A stretch of DNA of 64,000 nucleotides, taken from the NCBI RefSeq assembly GCF_030499575.1, contig NZ_JASTLC010000001.1, positions 1,674,001 through 1,738,000 on the forward strand. The letters run 5' to 3'. The translations under genes were made by a program, and so were the position numbers. Positions 38,336 to 47,561 of this stretch are shown here, one piece after another. A model generated the notes under the pieces. That model was not told the origin of the DNA. It saw only the letters and a program-made list of their open reading frames with translations, and ran no database searches. The stretch's first letter is position 1; the number at the start of each line of letters is the position of its first letter. Source of the DNA: Streptomyces sp. DG2A-72. GTDB lineage: Bacteria; Actinomycetota; Actinomycetes; Streptomycetales; Streptomycetaceae.

Positions 38336-38944
38336 TTACCCGGGCGACTCCTTGCCACGCTTCGCCGCGTACGCCCGCGCCGCCCGCACCCGGTTGCCGC
38401 ACTTCGTGGTGCACCAGCGCCGGGCTCCGTGCGAGCGCAGGAACCAGCGGGCGCAGCCCTGTGCGGCGCACTCGGTCAGCTGCTCGGCCTCGGAGCCGGT
38501 GAGCAGGTCGGTGGCGTCCTCGGCGAGCAGGGAGAGCGCGGCGGCGGCCGGGTTGCCGGCGTCGGGTTCGTCGGCGCGGTGCGGGCCGTCGGACGTCCAG
38601 GCGAGCCGGGGGGTGGACGGGGCCGCCGCGAGCGCGGAGTTGACCGTGGCCAGATCGTCGACGGCGGGCCGCTCGTGGGCGTCGTACGCCTCGAAGAGCG
38701 CCCGCACCGCCTCCCGCAGCCCCAGGAGCCGCCCGAACTGCCTGCCGCTCAGGGCCACCCGGTCCGGCAGCAGCTCATGGCGTACGAGCCACAGGTGCGC
38801 GGACTCGGTGTCGTCGAGCAGGTCGATGTCGCCGTGGCTGAGGGTGAAGCGCGTGTTGACCAGGGCCAGCGAGGTGTAGCGCTCCTCTCCGGGGACGAGG
38901 AGCTGGTGCAGGTAGACAGGGGCGTCGTGATCCACGGATCTCAT
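38336..38944 (-). CDS. CGNR zinc-finger transcriptional regulator
   Basis: 202 residues. An N-terminal ABATE-like domain (VNTRFTLSHGDIDLLDD and REAVRALFEAYD) is followed by a C-terminal CGNR finger CAAQGCARWFLRSHGARRWC with CGNR after it; the four Cys ligands are present. Family members are stress-linked DNA-binding regulators. It is divergent from the SufS-like gene, with CTCACGG/CCGTGAG repeats in the shared 75-bp region. Confidence 0.92.
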   Translation of the reverse strand: MRSVDHDAPVYLHQLLVPGEERYTSLALVNTRFTLSHGDIDLLDDTESAHLWLVRHELLPDRVALSGRQFGRLLGLREAVRALFEAYDAHERPAVDDLATVNSALAAAPSTPRLAWTSDGPHRADEPDAGNPAAAALSLLAEDATDLLTGSEAEQLTECAAQGCARWFLRSHGARRWCTTKCGNRVRAARAYAAKRGKESPG

Positions 38945-38962
38945 GCTAATGGTTGCGGTTCT

Positions 38963-39013
38963 CCGTGAGAATGCCTAGCGTGCCTCACGGTGAACCATCA
39001 CAGAAACCGTGAG
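38963..39013. promoter_or_regulatory. Candidate operator between the CGNR and sufS-like genes
   Basis: CTCACGGT (38984-38991) and ACCGTGAG (39006-39013) form an 8-bp inverted repeat, with a third CCGTGAG at 38963-38969. They sit in the 75-bp divergent promoter region. Confidence 0.5.
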
Positions 39014-39019
39014 AGGTGA

Positions 39020-40261
<1,242 letters not shown>

Positions 40262-40274
40262 GCCGCCCGGAACG

Positions 40275-42752
40275 TCACCTCTGCTTGATCCGCAGGAAGG
40301 TGACCGAGTTCGCCGGGAAGGTGTACGTGAACTTCTTGGCAACCCCCTGGAAGGTGGACGTCGCCGGAGTCACCGGCGTGTCCGTCTCGGTGTTCACCTC
40401 GTCCGGGTCGGCGGCCAGGGTGGTCACCCGGGCCTTGGAGGCGACCTTGGCAGTGCCGAGGTCGATCGCCGTACGGGCCTGAGCGGACTGGGCGTTGACG
40501 ACCTTGACGATCAGGTCACCGGTCTTCGCGTCCTTGGTGACGACCTGGCGGAACGGCTCGGCCGGCTTGTCGTCGGCGAAGCTGCCCCACTCCTGTCCGT
40601 CCAGGTAGAGGGTCACCTGACGGCCCCGCACCTTGATGTCGATGTCGTAGGCACGGCCCGTCTCGACCGACCCGGCCTTGGACATCAACGTCGACTTGCC
40701 GCCGTCCACGACCTGTTCGATCGCGGACTGGGTGTTGTTCCAGCCGCCCAGGTTCCACCAGTAGTAGTTGCCGGTGTCCTTGACCCCGAAGGCGACGAGG
40801 AAGCCCTCCTTGCCGGACTTCTTGGTGGCCTTCACATGCAGGTCGTAGTTCTTCCAGGCCGGGTCGCCGGCTGTGACCAGGGTGTTCTCGACGGCGGCAT
40901 CCGTCTGGACGTACTGCCCGTCCTGGATGCTCCAGCTGCCGGTGCCGCCCGGCGTCCACTTCGACGCGTCACCGGAGAAGTCGTCGCCGAACAGCGTCGA
41001 ACCGTCCTCGCCGGTGACCTTGACATCGTCGTACGCCGCACTGGTCGCCCAGGTCGACAGGCCGACGGCGCCGGTGATCGGGGCGCTGACGTTCGGGGTG
41101 TCGGTCGCGGTGGACGGGACGACACGATCGCCGACGTTGGTCATGAACAGCTTCTGGACCTCGTAGTTGGCCGAGTTCCAGGAGGCGTGGTTGTTGAACC
41201 AGATCAGGTCCGGGCGCCACTGCACATAGTCCTCGTTGGCGAGCAGCGGGGCGTAGGAGGCGAGCTTGACGATGTCGGCGTTGCGCTCCAGGCCGGTCAT
41301 GTACGCGGCTTCGGACAGCGCGTTCTTGAAGGCGTTGCCCTGGGAGGCGTACTCGCCGAGGAAGACCTTCGGGCCGCTGCGGTCATAGCTGTCGTAGCGC
41401 TCGTTGTTCTGCAGGAACCACTGCGGGCTGTTGTAGTAGTGCTCGTCGACCATGTCGACGTCGCCCTCGCGGTTGAGCTTCCAGGCGGTGTCGAAGGTCG
41501 CGCCGGCGTCGTCCGGGCCGGAGTTGGAGATGACCGTGATGTCCGGGTACTTGGCCTCGATCGCGGCGCGGAACTTCTGGAAGCGGGCGAAGAACTCGTT
41601 GGGCAGGTTCTCCTCGTTGCCGACGGCGAGATGCGTGAGGTGGAAGGGCTTGGGGTGGCCCATCTCCGCACGCTTCTTGCCCCACTTGCTCGTCACGGGG
41701 CCGTTGGCGAACTCGATGAGGTCCAGGGTGTCCTGGATGTGCCGCTGGAGCAGCGCCTCGTCGTCGGTGGCCCGGTTCTGGCCGCAGCCGGTGACGAGGG
41801 CCGGTACGACGGGCAGCGGCATCGCGCCGATGTCCTCGGAGAAGCGGAAGTACTCGTAGTAGCCGAGACCGTAACTCTGGTTGTACCCCCAGAAGTTGGA
41901 GTTCGTGGCGCGCTGCTCGACCGGGCCGATGGTGTCCTTCCACTGGTACGAGCGCTTGCGCTGCCAGCCGGAGGCCTCGCTGTAGTCCTGCATGGAGCCG
42001 GTGTTGACCAGGCAGCCACCCGGGAAGCGGACGAAGCCGGGGTCCAGGGCCTCGATCTTCTCGGCGAGATCCTTGCGCAGGCCGTTCGGCTGATGCTTGT
42101 AGGTGTCGCGCGGGAAGAGGGAGACCTCGTCGAGCGAGGCGGCGCCCGACGAGGCGACGGTGAGGCGGCCGCGGTTGCTGGTGCGGGTCGCGGTGAAGGT
42201 GGCCGTGTACTTCGTCCAGCCGCCCTTCGCGGCGACCTGGCGGGTGGTCGCCAGCGTGCCCGGCGCGTCCTTCAGGGTGACGCTGAGCGTGGTGCCGCTC
42301 TGGGCGCGGGCCCACACCGAGAAGTCGTACCTCTTGCCCTGCTCGACGCGGATGCCGGTGTTGTATCCGGCGTTCGTGACCGATGAACCGGCGGCCAGGG
42401 AGAGGTAGTTGCGGTTGCGCTCGTTGAGACGCCCGGCGTCGTTCACGACCTCGGCCGTCCCGGCGACCGCCCAGGAGGTCAGCGGCGTGTACGAGCTGTT
42501 GTCGGCTGTGGAGTACTCGAAGGACCGGTTCTGCACCAGCTCGGCGTACAGTCCGCCGTCGGCGGCCCGGTTGATGTCCTCGAAGAAGACGCCGTACATC
42601 GTGTCGTCGATCTTCGCGCCCTGGGAGGCGGGGTCGACGGTGATCGCGTAGTCGGTGACGTCCTCGGCGTGCGCCGGGGCGGGCAGGGCGACGGCCGCCA
42701 TCAGGAGGGCGGTGGCGGTGACGCCTTGTCTCCAGCGGGTGGTGCGTGACAT
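40275..42752 (-). CDS. abfA: Secreted alpha-L-arabinofuranosidase (GH51)
   Basis: 825 residues. Signal peptide to AHA (residue ~29); a carbohydrate-binding-like insertion around 85-215; a catalytic TIM barrel with acid/base Glu in HLAVGNEENLPNEF (~385) and nucleophile in VFLGEYASQG (~485); a concanavalin-like insertion at ~600-740 (TLFGDDFSGDASKWTPGGTG); and a C-terminal beta domain ending NSVTFLRIKQR. It removes arabinose from arabinoxylan or arabinan outside the cell. An inverted repeat upstream suggests sugar-responsive control. Confidence 0.93.
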   Translation of the reverse strand: MSRTTRWRQGVTATALLMAAVALPAPAHAEDVTDYAITVDPASQGAKIDDTMYGVFFEDINRAADGGLYAELVQNRSFEYSTADNSSYTPLTSWAVAGTAEVVNDAGRLNERNRNYLSLAAGSSVTNAGYNTGIRVEQGKRYDFSVWARAQSGTTLSVTLKDAPGTLATTRQVAAKGGWTKYTATFTATRTSNRGRLTVASSGAASLDEVSLFPRDTYKHQPNGLRKDLAEKIEALDPGFVRFPGGCLVNTGSMQDYSEASGWQRKRSYQWKDTIGPVEQRATNSNFWGYNQSYGLGYYEYFRFSEDIGAMPLPVVPALVTGCGQNRATDDEALLQRHIQDTLDLIEFANGPVTSKWGKKRAEMGHPKPFHLTHLAVGNEENLPNEFFARFQKFRAAIEAKYPDITVISNSGPDDAGATFDTAWKLNREGDVDMVDEHYYNSPQWFLQNNERYDSYDRSGPKVFLGEYASQGNAFKNALSEAAYMTGLERNADIVKLASYAPLLANEDYVQWRPDLIWFNNHASWNSANYEVQKLFMTNVGDRVVPSTATDTPNVSAPITGAVGLSTWATSAAYDDVKVTGEDGSTLFGDDFSGDASKWTPGGTGSWSIQDGQYVQTDAAVENTLVTAGDPAWKNYDLHVKATKKSGKEGFLVAFGVKDTGNYYWWNLGGWNNTQSAIEQVVDGGKSTLMSKAGSVETGRAYDIDIKVRGRQVTLYLDGQEWGSFADDKPAEPFRQVVTKDAKTGDLIVKVVNAQSAQARTAIDLGTAKVASKARVTTLAADPDEVNTETDTPVTPATSTFQGVAKKFTYTFPANSVTFLRIKQR

Positions 42753-42773
42753 GGATACTCCGCGGCTCTAGCT

Positions 42774-42808
42774 GTTCGAAATATCGGACTATGGTCAGCA
42801 CTTCGAAC
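42774..42808 (-). promoter_or_regulatory. Candidate operator upstream of abfA
   Basis: GTTCGAA (42774-42780) and TTCGAAC (42802-42808) form a perfect 7-bp inverted repeat with a 21-bp AT-rich spacer, 22-56 bp before the abfA start. A LacI-type or similar sugar regulator site is plausible. Confidence 0.5.
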
Positions 42809-42880
42809 GGCAAGATAGGTAGGGGACCCAGGCGCGTCAATGGGTCGCGCAGCAGCACATGTGACGGAAAGCGGTACGGA

Positions 42881-43324
42881 ATGGGCGAGTTCTGGCCAGT
42901 GCCGGATGTGCTGGCGTATCTGGCCGGGCAGTGGCGGGTGGAGCGGTCGGTGCGGGATCTCGCCGGCGACGAGCGGGGGGAGTTCCGCGGGACGACCGCG
43001 TTCAGCCCGCTCGAAGGCGGCGGACTGCTGCACCAGGAGTCCGGCATCTTCGTCTGGCAAGGCGTTCCCCGGCCCGCCGAACGGACCCTGCGTTTCCTGC
43101 CGTCCCGGGAGCCGGGTGCGGCGGAGGTACGGTTCGCGGACGGCCGCCCGTTCCACGACCTGGACCTGACGTCCGGACGGCACACGGCCGACCATCCGTG
43201 CTCGGCCGACCTCTACCGGGGCGAGTTCACCGTCACCGACGCGGACCACTGGCGGACGGTGTGGCGGGTGCGCGGCCCGGCGAAGGACCTGGTCCTCACG
43301 ACCGACTACGCGCGCGTGGGCTGA
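42881..43324 (+). CDS. DUF6314 protein
   Basis: 147 residues from the ATG at 42881; the longer frame to 42746 overlaps the abfA start and lacks an RBS. The pattern VLAYLAGQWRVERSVRDL, then LLHQESGIFVWQGVPR, and FHDLDL...ADHPCSADLYRGEF, fits the lipocalin-like DUF6314 family. Soluble, no signal peptide. Function unknown. The 3' end overlaps the convergent phosphatase-like gene by 19 bp. Confidence 0.85.
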   Translation: MGEFWPVPDVLAYLAGQWRVERSVRDLAGDERGEFRGTTAFSPLEGGGLLHQESGIFVWQGVPRPAERTLRFLPSREPGAAEVRFADGRPFHDLDLTSGRHTADHPCSADLYRGEFTVTDADHWRTVWRVRGPAKDLVLTTDYARVG

Positions 43325-43899
43325 GCCGAGGCCCCCTCGAAGCGCAGATTCCAGCGCCCCGCCCGGCCCGTGACCGTGGTCGTCGACAAGGGGCGGACGT
43401 CGATGTTCCAGTACGTCGACGGCGACGCCTTCAGCGCGTACACCAACGCCGCGCGGATCACCGAAGGCTCGGCCACGGCCACGATCCGGCCTCCGTCGTC
43501 GACCGGCCGGGTGTCGAGCCAGCCGCCGACACGGGTGATGAAGGCGAGCAGCGACTCACCGCCGTGCGGCGTGCCGCGCGGGTCGGCCAGCCAGGCGTCC
43601 ACCGCCTCCGGCTCACGCGCCATCGCCTCCCCCAGCGTGAGCCCGCGCCAGCGGCCCATGTCGCAGTCGCGCAGCGCGAGTTGCACCAGCGGTGCATAGC
43701 CGAGGGCGTCACCGGTGGCACGGCTGCGCGGCGTCGGCGAGCAGTAGCGCAGCTCGGCCGCCGCCAGCGGAATGAGATCCTGCGCGGCCCGCTGCACCTC
43801 GTCCCAGCCCGCCTGATCCAGCGGCCGGTCGTCCTCGAACCGCTCCGCCAGCAGCGGCGAGCTGCGCGCGGCGGCGACGAACGTGACCCGAAGTTGCAT
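43306..43899 (-). CDS. Histidine-phosphatase-fold protein lacking both catalytic histidines
   Basis: 197 residues from the ATG at 43899. The fold is recognisable (YCSPTPRSRATGDAL, CDMGRWRGLTLGEAM, PHGGESLLAF). The RHG motif, however, is replaced by VAAARSSP, and the second His region reads AVAEPSVIRA. Phosphohistidine catalysis is therefore unlikely and a binding or regulatory role is more probable. A TTGACC/CACGAT promoter close to the ATG suggests a leaderless mRNA. Confidence 0.8.
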   Translation of the reverse strand: MQLRVTFVAAARSSPLLAERFEDDRPLDQAGWDEVQRAAQDLIPLAAAELRYCSPTPRSRATGDALGYAPLVQLALRDCDMGRWRGLTLGEAMAREPEAVDAWLADPRGTPHGGESLLAFITRVGGWLDTRPVDDGGRIVAVAEPSVIRAALVYALKASPSTYWNIDVRPLSTTTVTGRAGRWNLRFEGASAQPTRA

Positions 43900-43905
43900 A
43901 CGGGG

Positions 43906-43935
43906 ATCGTGAGTCGTGGAAAGTGTGCAGGTCAA
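43906..43935 (-). promoter_or_regulatory. Probable promoter of the phosphatase-like gene
   Basis: On the minus strand TTGACC (43935-43930), 18 bp, CACGAT (43911-43906), then the ATG at 43899. No SD is present, consistent with a leaderless start. Confidence 0.5.
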
Positions 43936-44028
43936 GGGGGATTACTCGGGAGTTACCCAGGGTGCGCGAGACCTTACCTCACGGTCAGGACCGATGGGGC
44001 AATTCACTCGAAAAACGCGACTGGCTTC

Positions 44029-44763
44029 CTACGGCTTCTCCCAGACCGAGACATGCCGCTCGCTCTCCCCCGTGAACGGCTCACGGGACCACCCCTGCCA
44101 GCGGTCCCGTAGCCGCAGCCCGGCGAGGCGGGCCATCAGGTCCAGCTCGGAAGGCCAGACATAGCGGAACGGGAGGGACCAGTGCTCGGCGCGGCCGTCG
44201 ACGATGGTGACGTAGTTCGAACTCATCGCCTGGGTGGCGACGTCGTAGGTGTCGAAGGCCCATCGGGTGGGGCTGATGGTGAACGGTACGGCGGTCTGAC
44301 CCGGCGGCAGCAGGCGCAGCTGCGGTACGCCGACCTCGACGACGAAACAGCCGCCGGGTGCCAGATGCCCGGCGGCGTTGCGGAAGCAGTCCACCTGGGC
44401 GTCCTGCGTCGTCAGGTTGTTGATCGTGTTGAAGACGAGGTAGGCGACCGTGAACTCGCCCGCCACCTGTGTCGTCGAGAAGTCGCCGATGGTCACGGCG
44501 ACCTCGTCGCCGCCGGGCTTGTCGCGCAGCCGGTCCGCCATCGCCCGCGACAGCTCGATTCCGCGCACCGGCACCCCGCGCGCGGCGAGCGGCAGCGCGA
44601 TCCGGCCGGTGCCGACGCCGAATTCCAGGGCCGCGCCGTCGCCGGCGAGTTCGGCCAGCAGGTCGACCGCCGGATTCACGACCTCCGGGCGGAACATGTC
44701 CGCCGCCGACCGGTCGTACCCGGCCGCGACGCTCTCTCCGAAGTACCCATCCTTGTCGTCCAC
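44029..44763 (-). CDS. Class I SAM-dependent methyltransferase
   Basis: 244 residues from the GTG at 44763. The SAM motif is ALEFGVGTGRIALPLA near residue 45, then VRGIELSRAMADRL, the acidic loop GDFST, and the FVVEVGVPQL strand. It resembles small-molecule methyltransferases; no substrate can be named. The MocR gene upstream ends 16 bp before its start, so it may share that transcript. Confidence 0.88.
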   Translation of the reverse strand: MDDKDGYFGESVAAGYDRSAADMFRPEVVNPAVDLLAELAGDGAALEFGVGTGRIALPLAARGVPVRGIELSRAMADRLRDKPGGDEVAVTIGDFSTTQVAGEFTVAYLVFNTINNLTTQDAQVDCFRNAAGHLAPGGCFVVEVGVPQLRLLPPGQTAVPFTISPTRWAFDTYDVATQAMSSNYVTIVDGRAEHWSLPFRYVWPSELDLMARLAGLRLRDRWQGWSREPFTGESERHVSVWEKP

Positions 44764-44779
44764 GCCGGGACCGTACCGC

Positions 44780-46243
44780 TCACGGCCGCGCGGACGCCTG
44801 CCATTTTCGCCCGGTCACCTCGTCGAATGCCGTACGCAGCCGCCGTACCCCTTCCGTGATCTCGCCCGTCCCCGCCACGGCCGCGAAGCTCAACCGCACA
44901 TGTCCGGCCGGGGGTTCGGCGCTGAAGTAGGGGCGGCCGGGGGTGAGCGCGACTCCCGCGCGCAGGGCGGCGGCGGTGAGAAGGGCCTCGTCGGTGCCGT
45001 CGGGCAGGCGCAGCCACAGGTGGTAGCCGCCGGACGGGATGTGCGGCAGGGCGAGTTCGGGGAGGCCGGCGCGGAGCGCGGCCGTCATTGTGTCGCGGCG
45101 TGTCTTCAACTCCGCGGAGAGCGACCGGAGATGGCGTGGCCAGGCGGGCGAGCCGGCGAGTTCGAGCGCGGCTTCCTGGAGGGGGCGCGGCACGAAGAAG
45201 GTGTCGACGATCTGAATGGCGCGCAGGCGTTCCAGCGCCGGGCCGCGTGCGGCGATCGCGCTCACCCGGAAGCTGGGCGAGGTGGCCTTGGTGAGCGAGC
45301 TGACGTGGACGACGACTCCGTCGGGGTCGTCGGCGACCAGCGGACGCGGCAGCGGGCCCGCGTCCTCGTGCACCAGCCGTCGTACGAAGTCGTCCTCGAT
45401 CACGAACGCGCCCGCCTCCCGTGCGATGGCGACCACCTCCGCGCGGCGGTCCGCGGCGAGCACCGCCCCGGTCGGGTTCTGGAACAGCGGCTGGCAGACG
45501 AAGAGCCGGGCCCCGGTCGCCCGGAACGCGTCGGCGAGCAGGGCGGGGCGCACGCCGTCCGGGTCGACCGGCACCGGAACCGGCCGCAGCCCGGCCGCGC
45601 GGGCGATGGCCAGCATGCCCGGGTAGGTCGGCGACTCGACCAGGACGGGTGCGCCGGGCGGCGCCAGCGCGCGGAACGCGGTGGTCAGCGCCGCCTGGCC
45701 GCCCCCGCCGACCAGCATCTCGGCGGCGGTGACGGTGCCGCCGATCTCACGCGCGAACCACTCACGCAGCTCCGGCAGTCCGTCCATCGGCGGCCGGCCC
45801 CACGCTCCGGGCCGGCGTCCCGCACGGGCCAGCGCGGCGGTCAGCGCACGCTCGGGCTGGAGGGTGGGGTGCAGATAGCCGCCGGTGAACTCGATCACTC
45901 CGGGCGGCGGAGCGGCGAGCGAGACCACGACTCCGGACGCGTCCACCGAGCGCGGTACGACGTCGGAGGCGCCGTCCGCGCTGAGCGCGACCTCCTGCCA
46001 GGAGGTGTCCCCGGCGGGCGCGGCGGTCGTCCGGGGCCTGGCACGGAAGGCACCGGCGCCGGGGCGGGTCACCACCAGGCCCTCGGCGGCCAGCTGCGCC
46101 AGGGCGCGCGAGACGGTCACCGGGCTGACCCGGTACCGCTCGACGAGTGCCCGGCTAGACGGGAGCTTTCCACCTGGTGAGTAGCGGTCGAGTTCCTGTC
46201 GCAGCTGTCTCACCAGTTCACCGACGCTGCTACGCTTGTGCAT
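44780..46243 (-). CDS. MocR-family GntR/aminotransferase regulator
   Basis: 487 residues from the ATG at 46243. An N-terminal GntR winged helix (LPSSRALVERYRVSPVTVSRALAQL) is fused to a class-I aminotransferase domain with the PLP lysine in SSLTKATSPSFRV near 335. MocR proteins sense amino-acid or vitamin B6-like ligands. Its start overlaps that of the divergent EamA transporter gene (both in one CATG), which makes that transporter its probable target. Confidence 0.92.
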   Translation of the reverse strand: MHKRSSVGELVRQLRQELDRYSPGGKLPSSRALVERYRVSPVTVSRALAQLAAEGLVVTRPGAGAFRARPRTTAAPAGDTSWQEVALSADGASDVVPRSVDASGVVVSLAAPPPGVIEFTGGYLHPTLQPERALTAALARAGRRPGAWGRPPMDGLPELREWFAREIGGTVTAAEMLVGGGGQAALTTAFRALAPPGAPVLVESPTYPGMLAIARAAGLRPVPVPVDPDGVRPALLADAFRATGARLFVCQPLFQNPTGAVLAADRRAEVVAIAREAGAFVIEDDFVRRLVHEDAGPLPRPLVADDPDGVVVHVSSLTKATSPSFRVSAIAARGPALERLRAIQIVDTFFVPRPLQEAALELAGSPAWPRHLRSLSAELKTRRDTMTAALRAGLPELALPHIPSGGYHLWLRLPDGTDEALLTAAALRAGVALTPGRPYFSAEPPAGHVRLSFAAVAGTGEITEGVRRLRTAFDEVTGRKWQASARP

Positions 46244-46265
46244 GAGAACACAGAGTAGCGCTATC
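46231..46265. promoter_or_regulatory. Overlapping divergent starts and palindrome of the MocR/EamA pair
   Basis: The sequence CATG at 46241-46244 is at once the ATG of both genes. A TAGCGCTA palindrome at 46256-46263 lies just inside EamA and upstream of MocR, with a related TACGCT at 46231-46236 on the other side. Both promoters must overlap the other gene's 5' coding region; TACTCT and TACGCT are -10 candidates. Confidence 0.55.
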
Positions 46266-47156
46266 GCTCCGACCGGGATAGCGGTCAGCGGTCGGCCCGG
46301 TACCTCGATCGGCACTCTTCAGGCCGCCCTGGGAGTCGTCGCCTTCTCCCTCACCTTCCCCGCGACCGCATGGGGCCTGGAGGGGTTCGGGCCGTGGTCC
46401 CTGGTGGCCGTGCGCAGCGTGCTCGCGGCGCTGATCGCGGGCGGCTGTCTGCTGGTACTGCGGGTGCCGCCGCCCGGACGAGCGCACTGGCCGGGACTGG
46501 CCGTGGTCGCCGCCGGGGTCGTCGTCGGCTTCCCGCTGCTGACGACCCTCGCTCTGCGGACCTCGACCACCGCGCACGCCGCCGTCGTGGTCGGCCTGCT
46601 CCCGCTGACCACCGCGCTCTGCTCCGCCCTGCGGGTCGGCACCCGCCCCTCGCGCACCTTCTGGACGGCCGCGCTCGTGGGCGCCGCCGCGGTGGTCGTC
46701 TTCACCGTGCAGCAGAGCGGCGGGGCGCTGACCATCGCCGACCTGTATCTCTTCGGGGCGCTGCTGGTGTGCGCGGCCGGCTACACCGAGGGCGGCCGAC
46801 TGGCCCGCACCATGCCGGGCTGGCAGGTCGTCGGCTGGGCGCTGGTGCTGTGTCTGCCGATCGGTGTGCCCGCCGCCGCGCTCGCCCTGTCGTACGAGCC
46901 GGTGCGGCTGACCGCGCACAGCGTGACCGGACTGCTGTGGGTCGCGGCGGGCTCGCAGTTCCTCGGCCTGGTCGTCTGGTACCGCGACATGGCGGCGATC
47001 GGCATCCCGAAGGCCAGCCAGTTGCAGTTGGCCCAGCCGCTGCTCACACTGGTGTGGTCGGTGCTGCTGCTGGGCGAGCACCTGACAGTGGCCGCCCCGC
47101 TCACGGCGGCGGCGGTGCTCGTGTGTATCGCCGTCACACAGAGGGCACGCGGCTGA
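46242..47156 (+). CDS. EamA/DMT-family transporter
   Basis: 304 residues, ten hydrophobic segments in two EamA repeats (first from LQAALGVVAFSLTFPATAWGLEG, second around DLYLFGALLVCAAGYTEGGRL to LLGEHLTVAAPLTAAAVLVC). It is an inner-membrane exporter of metabolites or amino acids. It is divergent from MocR with overlapping start codons, and probably regulated by it. Confidence 0.9.
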   Translation: MRTQSSAIAPTGIAVSGRPGTSIGTLQAALGVVAFSLTFPATAWGLEGFGPWSLVAVRSVLAALIAGGCLLVLRVPPPGRAHWPGLAVVAAGVVVGFPLLTTLALRTSTTAHAAVVVGLLPLTTALCSALRVGTRPSRTFWTAALVGAAAVVVFTVQQSGGALTIADLYLFGALLVCAAGYTEGGRLARTMPGWQVVGWALVLCLPIGVPAAALALSYEPVRLTAHSVTGLLWVAAGSQFLGLVVWYRDMAAIGIPKASQLQLAQPLLTLVWSVLLLGEHLTVAAPLTAAAVLVCIAVTQRARG

Positions 47157-47251
47157 GTAGGCCGTACGGCCCCGTCCCAACCGGCGCCCCGCGCCGTAAA
47201 CTCAAGGCCGAAGGACCGTTGCTCCCGCACGAGGTGAGGAGGCCCTACAAG

Positions 47252-47446
47252 ATGCGTGCAACCGTGGGCGACCAGCTTGTCCAGCACGGCAGGGTGGTCG
47301 GACAGCACGACAAGGTCGGCGAGATCGTCGAAGTGATGGGACGCGAGGGCAACCCCCCGTACCGCGTCAAGTTCGAGGACGGGCACGAGGGCGTGTGCTC
47401 ACCGGGCCCCGACACCGAGATCCGCCACAAGGAAACCCGACACTAG
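47252..47446 (+). CDS. DUF1918 protein
   Basis: 64 residues. Reads RATVGDQLVQHGRVVGQHDKVGEIVEVMGREGNPPYRVKFEDGHEG in blocks typical of DUF1918, a small SH3-like beta-barrel domain. Start ATG preceded by GAGGAGG. Function unknown; it stands alone with a repeat element after it. Confidence 0.9.
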   Translation: MRATVGDQLVQHGRVVGQHDKVGEIVEVMGREGNPPYRVKFEDGHEGVCSPGPDTEIRHKETRH

Positions 47447-47488
47447 CGCTCCGCTGGATGGGCGGTTCGCTTGCTGCGGGTCGGTGGG

Positions 47489-47527
47489 GGCTGGTCGCGC
47501 AGTTCCCCCGCGCCCCTGACGGGGCGC
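47489..47527 (+). repeat. Streptomyces short GC-rich repeat, copy 5
   Basis: GGCTGGTCGCGCAGTTCCCC core with a GCGCCCC-TGAC-GGGGCGC hairpin (47510-47527), between convergent DUF1918 and GHL10 genes. Confidence 0.9.
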
Positions 47528-47561
47528 TGTTGCGCGCCCGGACCTCACCAGTCCCGCTCGG

